From: Pseudomonas sp. FP198
Lineage (GTDB): Bacteria > Pseudomonadota > Gammaproteobacteria > Pseudomonadales > Pseudomonadaceae
Assembly (NCBI RefSeq): GCF_030687895.1
Contig: NZ_CP117452.1
Location: forward strand, 3,861,501-3,925,500
DNA length: 64,000 nt
Reading direction: 5' to 3'
The notes beneath the pieces were generated by a model, which did no database searches, had not been told where the DNA came from, and saw only the letters and a program-made list of their open reading frames with translations. Shown in pieces: positions 27,969 to 39,100 of the stretch. Every line of letters begins with the position of its first letter. Within the stretch, counting starts at the first letter, position 1. Both the position numbers and the translations under genes were made by a program.

Positions 27969-28613
27969 TCAAGCATCACGAAACAACCAAGGCTGGCTCG
28001 CCCGGTGCTTGGCTTCGAACGCGGCAATCGCCTCGCCGTCCTGCAGGGTCAGGCCGATGTCGTCCAGGCCGTTGAGCAGGCAGTGCTTGCGGAACGCGTC
28101 GATTTCAAAACCCAGTACCTTGCCGTCGGGACGGGTCACGGTCTGCGCCGCCAGGTCGATCTGCAGTTGATAGCCAGGGTTGGCCTCGACCTGCTGGAAC
28201 AGCTCGTCCACTTCGGCGTCGCTGAGAATGATCGGCAGCAAGCCGTTCTTGAAGCTGTTGTTGAAGAAGATGTCGGCGTAGCTCGGCGCGATGATGCTGC
28301 GAAAACCGTACTCTTCCAGGGCCCATGGCGCGTGCTCGCGGCTCGAACCGCAACCGAAGTTCTCGCGGGCCAGCAATACGCTGGCGCCTTGGTAACGCTC
28401 GGCATTGAGCACGAAATCCTTGTTCAACGGCCGCTTGGAGTTGTCCTGGTACGGCTGGCCCACATCCAGGTAACGCCATTCGTCAAACAGGTTCGGGCCG
28501 AAGCCGGTGCGCTTGATGGACTTCAGGAATTGCTTGGGGATGATCTGGTCGGTGTCGACGTTGGCACGATCCAAAGGCGCGACAAGACCGGTGTGCTGGG
28601 TGAAAGCTTTCAT
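27969..28613 (-). CDS. leuD: 3-isopropylmalate dehydratase, small subunit
   Basis: The ATG at 28613 ([28 protein letters not shown]) gives 214 residues. Family features are [12 protein letters not shown] at the start, [15 protein letters not shown] in the middle and the end of the swivel domain. With LeuC it isomerises 2-isopropylmalate to 3-isopropylmalate. It follows leuC after 11 bp. Confidence 0.95.
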   Translation of the reverse strand: MKAFTQHTGLVAPLDRANVDTDQIIPKQFLKSIKRTGFGPNLFDEWRYLDVGQPYQDNSKRPLNKDFVLNAERYQGASVLLARENFGCGSSREHAPWALEEYGFRSIIAPSYADIFFNNSFKNGLLPIILSDAEVDELFQQVEANPGYQLQIDLAAQTVTRPDGKVLGFEIDAFRKHCLLNGLDDIGLTLQDGEAIAAFEAKHRASQPWLFRDA

Positions 28614-28624
28614 GCTGCGCTCCT

Positions 28625-30043
28625 TCAGATCAATTCGCGGACATCGACAAAACGGCCGTTGACGGCAGCGGCGGCGGCCATCGCCGGGCTCACCAGGTGC
28701 GTACGCCCACCGGCGCCCTGGCGACCTTCGAAGTTTCGGTTGGACGTCGAGGCGCAGTGCTCGCCCGACTCCAGGCGATCCGGGTTCATCGCCAGGCACA
28801 TCGAGCACCCCGGCTCGCGCCATTCGAAACCGGCCTCGAGGAAAATCTTGTCCAGCCCTTCCGCTTCGGCCTGGGCTTTCACCAGCCCCGAGCCCGGCAC
28901 CACGATCGCCTGTTTGATCGTCGAGGCCACCTTGCGGCCCTTGGCGATCACGGCGGCGGCGCGCAGGTCTTCGATCCGCGAGTTGGTGCAGGAGCCGATG
29001 AACACACGGTCGAGCTGAATGTCGGTGATCGCCTGGTTGGCGCTCAGGCCCATGTATTTCAAGGCACGGACGATGGAGTCACGCTTGACCAGATCCATTT
29101 CCTTGGCTGGATCCGGCACGTTCTGGTCCACCGCCAGAACCATTTCCGGCGAAGTGCCCCAGCTGACTTGCGGCTTGATCTGCGTCGCGTCGAGCTCGAC
29201 CACGGTGTCGAACCTGGCGTCCGGGTCGGAGACCAGGTCTTTCCAGGCTTCGACCGCCATGTCCCATTCGGCGCCTTTCGGGGAGAACGGCCGGCCCTTG
29301 ACGTATTCCACGGTTTTTTCATCGGCCGCCACCAACCCGACGCGCGCGCCGGCTTCGATGGACATGTTGCAGATGGTCATGCGGCCTTCGACGGACAAAT
29401 CGCGGATCGCGCTACCAGCAAACTCGATCGCGTGGCCGTTACCGCCGGCGGTGCCGATCTTGCCGATCACGGCCAGGACGATGTCCTTGGCGGTCACGCC
29501 GAATGGCAGCTTGCCCTCGACGCGCACCAGCATGTTTTTCATTTTCTTGGCGACCAGGCACTGGGTGGCGAGCACGTGCTCGACCTCGGAAGTACCGATG
29601 CCATGGGCCAGCGCACCGAAGGCGCCGTGGGTCGAAGTATGCGAGTCACCACAGACCACGGTCATGCCCGGCAAGGTCGCGCCCTGCTCCGGGCCGATCA
29701 CGTGGACGATGCCCTGGCGGACGTCATTCATCTTGAATTCGACGATGCCGTATTCATCACAGTTGTCGTCAAGGGTCTGCACTTGCAGCCGCGAAACCTG
29801 GTCGGCAATGGCTTCGATGCCACCCTTGCGCTCCGGCGTGGTCGGCACGTTGTGGTCCGGGGTCGCGATGTTGGCATCGATGCGCCAAGGCTTGCGCCCG
29901 GCCAGGCGCAGACCTTCGAAGGCTTGCGGCGAGGTCACTTCGTGAATGATGTGGCGGTCGATGTAGATCAGCGCCGAGCCATCGTCGCGCTGCTTGACCA
30001 AATGCGAATCCCAGAGCTTGTCGTAGAGCGTTTTGCCGGCCAT
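28625..30043 (-). CDS. leuC: 3-isopropylmalate dehydratase, large subunit
   Basis: A 472-residue aconitase-family enzyme starting [14 protein letters not shown]. The iron-sulphur ligands are in GSCTNSR (first Cys) and in [12 protein letters not shown] (a Cys pair) near the end; [11 protein letters not shown] carries active-site residues. It forms the LeuCD dehydratase with leuD 11 bp downstream. In related genomes a divergent lysR gene adjoins leuC; here the large toxin-like gene lies between. Confidence 0.95.
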   Translation of the reverse strand: MAGKTLYDKLWDSHLVKQRDDGSALIYIDRHIIHEVTSPQAFEGLRLAGRKPWRIDANIATPDHNVPTTPERKGGIEAIADQVSRLQVQTLDDNCDEYGIVEFKMNDVRQGIVHVIGPEQGATLPGMTVVCGDSHTSTHGAFGALAHGIGTSEVEHVLATQCLVAKKMKNMLVRVEGKLPFGVTAKDIVLAVIGKIGTAGGNGHAIEFAGSAIRDLSVEGRMTICNMSIEAGARVGLVAADEKTVEYVKGRPFSPKGAEWDMAVEAWKDLVSDPDARFDTVVELDATQIKPQVSWGTSPEMVLAVDQNVPDPAKEMDLVKRDSIVRALKYMGLSANQAITDIQLDRVFIGSCTNSRIEDLRAAAVIAKGRKVASTIKQAIVVPGSGLVKAQAEAEGLDKIFLEAGFEWREPGCSMCLAMNPDRLESGEHCASTSNRNFEGRQGAGGRTHLVSPAMAAAAAVNGRFVDVRELI

Positions 30044-30336
30044 CAGACGGTTTCCTCATCAGCTTGTTTCTATGCCCTGGGTCCTGAGCGGATCAATAAC
30101 CCCTTGGCTTGTGAGGCTGATGGTAAGAGGCTACATTAAATAACTCAAATTCATATTTTTCATGCTTTGCATAACCAACTGGAATCCAGGAGATAAACAG
30201 CATTCACGTGCCGTCCACCGTCCATGGCTACTGATCCGGTTAAAGATGCTGATGGGGGTAACTCTGAACCCGCTGCGCCGGGTTGCGGGACTCTTGGGCA
30301 ACCCGGCTTCGAGCGGTGTGATCAATCAGCTTCTGA

Positions 30337-33300
30337 TCAGGTTGCCAGCGGCAAGAACCACTGATGAATCAGATTCGAGCCAATCTGGCCCCGATACACA
30401 TTGATCCTCACTTGTGCGGCCTCTGTTCCGGTCGCATACGTGCCTTGCCTACGTTGCTCCCGGGTTTTCAAATGTGCAGCTGTATAGGCGTCCTTCGGCG
30501 TATCGGCTGCGCGGTAATGAAAATGTGCATACCAAGGGGCGTCCGCGAGGCCCTTACCGGTTTCATAGAGCGCATATTCCTGCAAAAAGTCCCTTCGCAT
30601 TTTCTGGCGCGGTCCCAGCTTATGGATTTGCAGAAACTTGTTCTCAAGCAGAAATTGAAGGTTGCCATGCGTGGGGGGCAACCTGAGGCTTAGCTCCTTG
30701 CGAAACTCCAGGCCCTTGGCCCTCAGTGCCTTGGACTTTCCAACCAGTTCGTCAATCAGCGGCTGATAACGCGCTTCGTTATCGTCCAGCGCTCCTTTGA
30801 GTGCATTCTTGAGCCCTCTGGCAGCCTCATCGAGACATTGTGCCTGGTGGTCGGCAATCTCTTCGACCGCGACGGCGTGCTCGCTAACCTGTTTGAATCC
30901 CTCCAGTCCCTTCAAAAAATCCACTTGTTCGGCAGCGAGTTTGCGAGCATTCCCCACCAAAATGTCGATATTTTGTGGTTCGGGCGCCTGAACGTTAACT
31001 TCCTCCCATATATCCCCTTGCTTTGAATACGTGGAAAGCAATTTGTTATCAGGTTCAGATCGGATTTCGACCATTTCATTTTGGGCTTCGCGCACAAGCG
31101 GCCTCAGCCGGCCAATCAAGGTGCCTTTGTGACGGGTCTTGATGACCCTGCGCTGCGTAACTTGCAGGGCAGGCTTGGACTTGGCCGGAGACGCCGACTG
31201 CTGGCCCACCCACTCAAGCTGTTCTATTTCAACGCTCAGTTTACTGAACGCATCCTGTTTCAAAAATTTCAGAACGTCGTTGACCTGGCTCGAAACGTCA
31301 CTGTCCAACTGGCCATCAAGATTAGCCATTACATCCTGAGCCTCGCCGTAACGCTCAACCAGGCTACCTAGCACATCCAAACGCTCCGCAGCGCCTAGAT
31401 TAATGCTGTTCAGCTCGGTGTGCGTCTGGATGTGTTCTTGCAGCGGCTCGAATACCGCCTCCAGCATTATTCGCGCAGCGCTATGCCATTGTTTCAAGCC
31501 TTGGAATAACTTGCTGCGCAAGATAAAGGCTCTCATGCCAAGAGGCGTGTAGCTGGATGCAGCGATCACATAGGGATGGGTGCCCTCGAACCCTGATGAA
31601 CTCAACTTTTCCCGGCGCTGCAGAAAGCGTTCCTTGAGATCAGTCATCGCGAGACTGCTTTTGTCAAGCTTGGTCAACTCCCTGCTGAGCTCCTTATATC
31701 TAGCGTGGTTTTTTCTAATAACCTCTATCAACTCCGGGCCCATGGGGATATCAAACTCCGGGTACGCCTTCCCCAACGCTACACGCCCTAGAGAATTAAC
31801 CGATACGACAGCATCACAAGCTCTGGCCAGTTTATTGACGACTTCGCCCACGTCACTGCGCTCGAATGCCATACGCTGCCAGTGTTTGGATTTCTCAAAC
31901 AGGCTCAGCGCTTTTTCCAGAAAACTCTCATATAAATTTATTTGCTCCTGGGCGATAGGCGAAAGCTTTTGATGCATTTGGTTAATCTGCTCCTCGCTAA
32001 AAGGCTTGCGTGGATCATTTTTTGCGCGTTTTATAAGCGTTACCAACTTTTCGTATTTTTCTTCCAGCCTCGGCGACTCTTCATTGAACTTTTTAGCAAA
32101 GGTTGCCAACTCGTTTTGTTTTTCAACGTTTGCCAGAGCCAAAGCGCCCAAGCGCTTCGAGGGCGCGCCGCCCTTCAATCCCAAACGCAAGTCCAGTGAC
32201 CACATTCCGTTTGACCGCTGCAAATAGGGGCCCTGCTGATTGACGTTGCGCGGATTAACAATGGCAACGGCTCCATCCTGCACATCCTGGACCTGATACA
32301 GCTGATTCTCGACCATGACATGTCGCTTGCCGTTTATTACATACATGCCGTCGGGTATCGGATCGGGCAGCGGCCCTTCAACCATCACCTCGAAGCGCGA
32401 CAAATTTTCACGCTGGCTGGGCGTCAGACGATTTCGGGCACTGGCAAAACTGAAATCCAGAAGCATACTGTGCGTCTTGGGCAGCTCTCCCGCCAAACTG
32501 ACAGTTCCTGCGACAACTTTCGGCAGGAGTGGCTCCGGCAATTGCTTGGCAATCCTCAGAGGGGCCGGCAAGGGCACGACTTTGGCCCTTGTCCCTGGGG
32601 CCAACCTGGGCTGGCTCTGTAGAACGCTCGAACCCACATGGAACAGCGACATTCCTACGTTGAGCAACAAATCGACGAGGGCCAGCTCGCGCGCAACCGG
32701 GTCCTCGCTATAAAGCGCTGGAATGTCCTTGACGACGGATATCAAGCTGAGCAACCAAGCCGTTACCATCACCGGGCCGCCTAGAAAAGGTAGAGACAAC
32801 AAGGTATTGAATATCAGGCTTCCCCCTTCAAACAGGGCGGCCCATCGGTTTTCGCTGTTGGACACCGAGTCTCTGTCCGCCTGTTCCACCAAAGCTCTGG
32901 CATTGCTGCCATACAGGTATTGATGCAACTTTCCGTTCTGCAGGTACGTCTGCAACTCGTCATTGGAGTCGCTGGTGGACAGACTGGCCGCAGGGGGGGT
33001 CAGATCGATTGGCGCGTACTCGATACCCAGGCCATAACGCACGAAATGGGGTTCATGAAAACCTCCATTGGCATAAACCGACCGAGCGCTATCGTCCAAC
33101 CAGACCAGGACGCTGTCTTGCAACGGCCCGGGGTTTGAAATGGCCTCTAATAGGGCTGCGCGAGAACTGAACTCGTGCAGTACGGGCGAATAAAACGGCC
33201 GGTACAGCAAGTGCGGGCCTGCCTCGATATTGGCCGGTTCAATAATGAACATGTTGCTGACAATATCAGGGGTTGCATCGGGTTCACGCAGCAACGCCAG

Positions 33301-35007
33301 ATGACGAATGACCACCGGCTCATCACCGACCTGCTGGACAACGCCTTCGGGCTGCATCAGCGCCGCGACATAACGCACGCCCAGCGGGGTCAAACCGTTT
33401 TCTTTCTTGAGGCTCAATTCCAGAGCCTGCAATGGAAGCTGCGCGCTGAGTTGGTCACCAAATAACCGTTCACGCTCGCCTGCGTCAGGGGTATCGCCTA
33501 ATAAGCGCGCCTGAAGTTCCTGAGGGTAAACCCTGCCAATATCAACCTGTTGGATCAACCCCGTTACATATCCAGGTGTCAGCCATGCAGGCAGCGACAA
33601 TCCAAGGCGATGGCGCACGGTTGCTAAACTACCCGGTGAACCCGACAGGTTTTTCAGTGCCAGATCCGTCAGGCTCATTGTCACCGGCTCCACAACACCA
33701 CTGACGGGGCCAGGACTGCCGATGCTCCCTCCTGAGGCGGCAAACTTGAAAAAAATCAACTCGATATCATCGATATTCAGGACGGAGGATGTCTGTACTG
33801 ATGAACGGGGTTCGAACCGCCCGCGGTCACTCAGCATTTTTATCCAGAGAGCAGTTTTCGCAAATTGACGTATATCCGAAATTCCGCTGAGGAAATTACG
33901 ACCCCACTTGGCTTTTTTGACGCGAGCCAATTCAAGACTGTAATGGCGATAGAGGGCCTTATCAGCAGGGCAAGCCTGAAGCAACCATTCGGGCAGATGA
34001 GTTTTTAGCGAATCAAGGGCTTGCCGGTCAGCGAGAGGCGCTCCGCGAAAATAGCTGGTGGGGTCAGTCAGCTTTTTAGATAACACCTCCAATGCCTCCA
34101 CCCCGATACTGGCCGGCAGTTTCAGTGTGCCAAGAGTATGTAGTTGCCTGTTCAGAACAACCCCTGCCTGAGCATCGAAAATATTGCCGTCAACGACGTA
34201 GCGATTGATAAGAACCTCATCGACTGAATATTTTTCAGCCACCTCACGCCTCAACTGCTCAAAAACCGCGTCCATTGAAGAAAAGACAGCGATTTTCCCA
34301 GCGGGCGGGCATTGCAATGCCAAGTTACCGCGCGTCAGCACAAATGTGGAACTTAGCGCGGTGGCATTGGGACTATCGCTGCTGAGCGTGATTTCCAGAC
34401 ACAAGACACGCGTATGATCTTCACCGAATCGACGGATTTGTTCTTCATTCTCAGGACACTGGATCACTTGATTGATGGTTTCACGGGCGAAATCGCTCAA
34501 GTCATCCTGGCGGGCTGCGTGAATGCTCAGTGTGTCCCTAAGCACATCGCTGACCCATCGCCAACGACTGAGGCCCGTATCCGCAGCCTGGGTCCAATAA
34601 TCCATCAGGGCATTCTGCATGCCGACCGGGATGATCCATGGCAGCTCTTTGATCAGCCCTTCGATCACTTTCATATCAGGATTGTCGGAGGGAGAACCCA
34701 GCTCCAACCCCGCCCCATCGGTCAACTTCTGGGGCCAAGAGTAGAGCGGCCCCAGATCAAGTGCAGTACCGTTGGCCAGGTAATCCATCACTCGACCCAT
34801 CAACGGCACCAATAACCAGCTTCCAGTCGACTCGGGCGTTGCCAGCCAGGTCTTCGCCAAATCGATGCTCAGCGAGGGGTATTTTTTATTAATCGCAGCG
34901 GTGAGTATTTGTTGGGTAACGTTTTCCAGGGTTGGGCGAGTGGCGAACTGCGCTCGCATCGAATCTTCGATTGTAAATTGTGGTTTTGTTGAATAAGGAA
35001 TCGGCAT
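30337..35007 (-). CDS. Giant dermonecrotic-toxin-like (DUF6543-type) protein
   Basis: The ATG at 35007 has AAGGACTTTT upstream and gives 1556 residues (MPIPYSTKPQFTIEDSMRAQ); an earlier Met at 35085 is less likely. The N-terminal 700 residues have the conserved plan of the Pseudomonas DUF6543/dermonecrotic toxin-like proteins. A hydrophobic region (about 725-800, with LSLPFLGGPVMVTAWLLSLI) could insert in a membrane. A helical Lys/Glu-rich part follows, then the family's C-terminal block with FLQEYALYETG, WYAHFHY and AHLKTREQRRQG (about 1475-1525). There is no classical signal peptide. A+T content is above that of leuC and lysR, and no immunity gene adjoins, suggesting acquisition as a single gene. 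Confidence 0.75.
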   Translation of the reverse strand: MPIPYSTKPQFTIEDSMRAQFATRPTLENVTQQILTAAINKKYPSLSIDLAKTWLATPESTGSWLLVPLMGRVMDYLANGTALDLGPLYSWPQKLTDGAGLELGSPSDNPDMKVIEGLIKELPWIIPVGMQNALMDYWTQAADTGLSRWRWVSDVLRDTLSIHAARQDDLSDFARETINQVIQCPENEEQIRRFGEDHTRVLCLEITLSSDSPNATALSSTFVLTRGNLALQCPPAGKIAVFSSMDAVFEQLRREVAEKYSVDEVLINRYVVDGNIFDAQAGVVLNRQLHTLGTLKLPASIGVEALEVLSKKLTDPTSYFRGAPLADRQALDSLKTHLPEWLLQACPADKALYRHYSLELARVKKAKWGRNFLSGISDIRQFAKTALWIKMLSDRGRFEPRSSVQTSSVLNIDDIELIFFKFAASGGSIGSPGPVSGVVEPVTMSLTDLALKNLSGSPGSLATVRHRLGLSLPAWLTPGYVTGLIQQVDIGRVYPQELQARLLGDTPDAGERERLFGDQLSAQLPLQALELSLKKENGLTPLGVRYVAALMQPEGVVQQVGDEPVVIRHLALLREPDATPDIVSNMFIIEPANIEAGPHLLYRPFYSPVLHEFSSRAALLEAISNPGPLQDSVLVWLDDSARSVYANGGFHEPHFVRYGLGIEYAPIDLTPPAASLSTSDSNDELQTYLQNGKLHQYLYGSNARALVEQADRDSVSNSENRWAALFEGGSLIFNTLLSLPFLGGPVMVTAWLLSLISVVKDIPALYSEDPVARELALVDLLLNVGMSLFHVGSSVLQSQPRLAPGTRAKVVPLPAPLRIAKQLPEPLLPKVVAGTVSLAGELPKTHSMLLDFSFASARNRLTPSQRENLSRFEVMVEGPLPDPIPDGMYVINGKRHVMVENQLYQVQDVQDGAVAIVNPRNVNQQGPYLQRSNGMWSLDLRLGLKGGAPSKRLGALALANVEKQNELATFAKKFNEESPRLEEKYEKLVTLIKRAKNDPRKPFSEEQINQMHQKLSPIAQEQINLYESFLEKALSLFEKSKHWQRMAFERSDVGEVVNKLARACDAVVSVNSLGRVALGKAYPEFDIPMGPELIEVIRKNHARYKELSRELTKLDKSSLAMTDLKERFLQRREKLSSSGFEGTHPYVIAASSYTPLGMRAFILRSKLFQGLKQWHSAARIMLEAVFEPLQEHIQTHTELNSINLGAAERLDVLGSLVERYGEAQDVMANLDGQLDSDVSSQVNDVLKFLKQDAFSKLSVEIEQLEWVGQQSASPAKSKPALQVTQRRVIKTRHKGTLIGRLRPLVREAQNEMVEIRSEPDNKLLSTYSKQGDIWEEVNVQAPEPQNIDILVGNARKLAAEQVDFLKGLEGFKQVSEHAVAVEEIADHQAQCLDEAARGLKNALKGALDDNEARYQPLIDELVGKSKALRAKGLEFRKELSLRLPPTHGNLQFLLENKFLQIHKLGPRQKMRRDFLQEYALYETGKGLADAPWYAHFHYRAADTPKDAYTAAHLKTREQRRQGTYATGTEAAQVRINVYRGQIGSNLIHQWFLPLAT

Positions 35008-35087
35008 AAAAGTCCTTTTAAATCCGAAAAGGCCACATGACCTGCAGGTATTTACGCCAGGAATACTCAACACAAGGTGGTACATAT

Positions 35088-35096
35088 TTATAGCAG
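35088..35096 (-). promoter_or_regulatory. Possible extended -10 promoter of the toxin-like gene
   Basis: TGCTATAAA on the minus strand matches an extended -10 box 80 bp ahead of the toxin-like gene, in A+T-rich sequence. No convincing -35 box is seen. Confidence 0.3.
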
Positions 35097-35217
35097 TGAA
35101 AGAAAATTGACTTTACTGGCTACCCCTCCTGGCAGAATCGGTTGCCCGCCGGATGAATAACCAGAATTCATGGTTTTGGTATCATTTATAACCCACTCGA
35201 ATTCGACCCGAATCGCC

Positions 35218-36108
35218 ATGGACCTCGCCAACCTCAATGCCTTTATTTCCATCGCTGAAACCGGCAGTTTTTCCGGTGCCGGTGAACGCCTGCACCTGAC
35301 GCAACCGGCCATCAGCAAGCGTATCGCCGGCCTCGAGCAGCAGCTCAATGTGCGCCTGTTCGACCGTCTGGGCCGGGAAGTGAGCCTGACCGAAGCCGGT
35401 CGGGCCCTGCTGCCACGGGCCTATCAGATCCTCAACGTGCTGGACGACACCCGCCGCGCCCTGACCAACCTGACCGGCGAAGTGACCGGGCGCCTGACCC
35501 TCGCCACCAGCCACCATATCGGCTTGCACCGGCTGCCACCGCTGTTGCGGGAGTTCACCCGACGCTACCCACAGGTGGCACTGGATATTCAGTTCCTGGA
35601 TTCGGAAGTGGCCTACGAGGAAATTCTCCATGGCCGGGCGGAACTGGCGGTCATCACCCTCGCCCCCGAGCCCCACACGCTGGTACGGGCCACGCCGGTG
35701 TGGGACGACCCGCTGGATTTCGTGGTGGCGCCGGAACACGCCCTGCTGGAAAACAACGCGGTCAGCCTGGCGGACATTGCCCTTCATCCGGCGGTTTTCC
35801 CGGGAGGCAACACGTTTACCCACCACATCGTGCAGCGGCTGTTCGAAGCCCAGGGCCTGACGCCGAACATCGCAATGAGCACGAATTATCTGGAAACCAT
35901 AAAGATGATGGTCTCCATCGGCCTGGCCTGGAGCGTTTTGCCGCGCACGATGCTTGATGATCAGGTGGCGCGTGTGCCTTTGCCGGGCATACAGCTCAGT
36001 CGCCAGCTAGGCTATATCCTGCACACCGAACGGACGCTGTCGAACGCTGCACGGGCTTTCATGGCTCTATTGGACGCACAAATCGATCTGCCAGGGACAA
36101 GGGCATAA
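35218..36108 (+). CDS. LysR-family transcription regulator
   Basis: The ATG at 35218 (MDLANLNAFISIAETGSFSGAGERL) gives 296 residues. The winged helix-turn-helix covers residues 1-60 (TQPAISKRIAGLEQQL is the recognition helix), and an effector domain follows (about 90-290). It points away from leuC. A lysR gene divergent from leuC is the usual Pseudomonas arrangement, so it may once have controlled the leu genes; its co-inducer is not known. Confidence 0.88.
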   Translation: MDLANLNAFISIAETGSFSGAGERLHLTQPAISKRIAGLEQQLNVRLFDRLGREVSLTEAGRALLPRAYQILNVLDDTRRALTNLTGEVTGRLTLATSHHIGLHRLPPLLREFTRRYPQVALDIQFLDSEVAYEEILHGRAELAVITLAPEPHTLVRATPVWDDPLDFVVAPEHALLENNAVSLADIALHPAVFPGGNTFTHHIVQRLFEAQGLTPNIAMSTNYLETIKMMVSIGLAWSVLPRTMLDDQVARVPLPGIQLSRQLGYILHTERTLSNAARAFMALLDAQIDLPGTRA

Positions 36109-36175
36109 GTTGTGCTACTCCTACAGGGCCATTACGCCTGCGCATAACACCCAATCGCCCAAGGCCCGCTAGAGA

Positions 36176-39100
36176 ATGCCCACACCCGCCGACCGTACTC
36201 CGCCCCTGCCGCGTATCCAGGCACTCGACCCGAAACGGTCCGAGCAAAGCTGGGAAAGCGCGCCACAGTTGCTCGCCGCCCTGAACGGAGCGCGGCTGGG
36301 GGCCTGGTCGTGGGACATCGATACCGGCCAGATCAGCTGGTCCCGAGGCACCCAGGCGTTGTTCGGCTTCGACCCGCGCCAGCCATTGCCGGCGGACGTC
36401 GACTACCTCGACCTGTTGCTGCCCGAAGATCGGGCCAGGGCCGTGCGGGCCTTTCATGCAGCCGTTTCCGGCATGCCGTTGGAACAGGCGATGCACCACC
36501 GCATCGTCTGGCCCGATGGCAGCCTGCACTGGCTGGAAATCAGTGGCAGCGTATTGCCCGACAAGCACGGTCGCCCGCGCATGATCGGGGTGATCCGCGA
36601 AATCACCCACCAGCGCGAACGGGAACAGGCGCTGCGCAGCTCGGAGAAACGCTTCGCCACGCTTTTCCACCTGTGCCCGAACATGGTCCTGCTGACCCGC
36701 CAGGAGGATGGGCTGATCAGCGAAGCCAACCAGTACTTCGAAAGCCTGTTCGGCTGGCCGGTCCACGATGTGATCGGCCGCACCACCCTGGAACTGGGCT
36801 TGTGGGTCGACCCCACGCAGCGCGCCAGACTGGTGGAGGCCACCAAGGCCAAGGGCGAACTGGTGAGCATGGAAGTGGAATTTCGTGCCAGTAACGGCCA
36901 GGTCCACAACGGTATCCTCAGCGCCCAGAAAGTCGAACTCGAAGGCCAGCCTTATCTATTGAGCACCTTCCTCGACACCACCGAACGCAAACTTGCCGAA
37001 CAGGCCCTCAAGGACAGCCAGGAGCGCCTGGACCTGGCCCTCGACTCGGCGCAACTGGGTACCTGGGACTGGCACATCCCCAGCGGCATGCTCTACGGCT
37101 CGGCCCGGGCCGCGCAGCTCCATGGCCTGGAGCCCCAGCCGTTCCACGAATCGTTCGATGCGTTTTTCGAGGGCGTGCCTACCGAAGAACGCAACAACAT
37201 GCGCAACGCCTACCGCAGCCTGCGAGAAGGCCCGGCGGGCAATTACCAGCTGACCTACCGCGTGCAACTGCCGGACGGCAGCTCGCGTTACCTGGAAAGC
37301 CGCGCCCGTCTCTACCGCAACGACGACGGCAGCCCGCTGCGCATGGCCGGCACCTTGCTCGACATCACCGACCAGGTGGAGCGCGAACAGAGCCTGGCGG
37401 CTTCGGAAGAAAAATTCGCCACGTTGTTCCAGGTCAGCCCCGATCCGATTTGCCTTACCCACCAGGACGACGGCACGTTCCTGGAAATAAACTCCAGTTT
37501 TACCCAGACATTCGGTTGGGCAGCCAATGATGTGCTGGGCCGCAGCGCCGACGAGATCGGCCTCTGGGAAGCCTCGGGCAGCAGCCTGCAGCGCATCGAA
37601 CGGGTCATCCGCGAGCAGTCGCTGAGCAATGTCGCCATCGTCGTCCACCACAAGAACGGCCAGCCGCTGACCTGCGTGATCTCCAGCCGGCAGATCAGCG
37701 TCGGCAACCAGCCCTGCATCGTCACCACCCTGCGGGACATCACCCAGCAACAACGCTCCGAAGCGGCGCTGAAGGCCAGCGAGGAAAAATTCGCCAAGGC
37801 ATTCCACTCCAGCCCCGACGCGATCACCATTACCGAATGCGAAAGCGGCCGCTACCTTGAGGTCAACGATGGTTTCTGTCGCCTGACCGGTTATCGCGCC
37901 GACGAAGTCATCGGCCATACCGTCTACGAGGTCGGCATCTGGGCCGAAGAAAAGCAACGGACGGCGCTGCTCGCCGAATTGCAGCTCAAGGGCCGCGTCC
38001 TTCACCAGGAAATGCTCGGGCGCAACAAGCGCGGGGAAATCCTCACGGTGGAAGTATCGGTCGAGCCCATCACGCTCAACGAAACCGCATGCCTGCTGCT
38101 GACGGCCCGTGACGTGAGCCTGCTGCGCAACGCCGAGGCGCAGATCCGTCACCTCGCCTATCACGACCCGCTGACCAACCTGCCCAACCGCGCGCTGCTG
38201 CTGGACCGGCTCAGCCAGCAGATCGCCTTGCTCAAGCGCCATAACCTGCGCGGGGCCTTGCTGTTCCTCGACCTTGACCATTTCAAGCACATCAATGATT
38301 CGCTCGGCCATCCGGTTGGTGACACGGTGCTGAAGATCATCACCGCGCGCCTCGAAGCCAGCGTGCGCCTCGAAGACACCGTGGCGCGCCTGGGTGGCGA
38401 TGAATTCGTCGTGCTGCTCAGCGGCCTGGAAGGCACGCGTGGCGTGGTCAGCCAGCAGGTGCAGACCCTGGCCGACACCCTTCGCGAATTGCTTTCCGAG
38501 CCGATGTTCCTCGATGGGCAACGACTGCAAGTCACCCCCAGCATCGGCATGGCGCTGATACCGGACCACGGCTCCACGCCCACTGACCTGCTCAAGCGTG
38601 CCGATATCGCCCTGTACCGCGCCAAGGATTCGGGACGCAATACCTCGCAGATGTTCCACGCCACCATGCAGAAAGCCGCCAGCGAACGGCTGCGCATGGA
38701 AACCGACCTGCGCCAGGCCCTGGCTCGCAACGAGTTCAGCGTGCATTTCCAGCCACAGGTCGATGCCCGGGACAACCGCATCGTCGGCGCCGAGGCCCTG
38801 GTGCGCTGGCATCATCCGGACCTGGGCGCGCAATCACCCAATGAGTTCATCAAGGTGCTGGAGGACAGCGGCCTGATCCTGGAAGTCGGCACCTGGATCC
38901 TCGACGAAGCCTGCGACGGCTTCAAGCAACTGATCGCCAAGGGCAAGGTCGACCCCCGACGGTTCAAGCTGTGCGTGAATATCAGCCCCCGGCAGTTCCG
39001 CCAGAGCGACTTCGTCGAGCGCATCGAAACCAGCCTCGCCAGCCATGGCCTGCCCTATTCCCTGTTGAAGCTGGAGATCACCGAAGGCATCGTGATCCAC

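Noticed and set aside
26700..29018. 772-codon plus-strand frame across leuB, methyltransferase and leuD
   Set aside because: Covers several true genes on the other strand and crosses an REP pair; the translated REP part shows it is not a protein.
30131..30325. 64-codon minus-strand frame between leuC and the toxin-like gene
   Set aside because: No ribosome binding site and no family; the sequence looks like the intergenic flank of the inserted gene.
36956..38833. 625-codon minus-strand frame in the GGDEF/EAL gene
   Set aside because: Shadow of the real gene, whose PAS, GGDEF and EAL motifs are clear.
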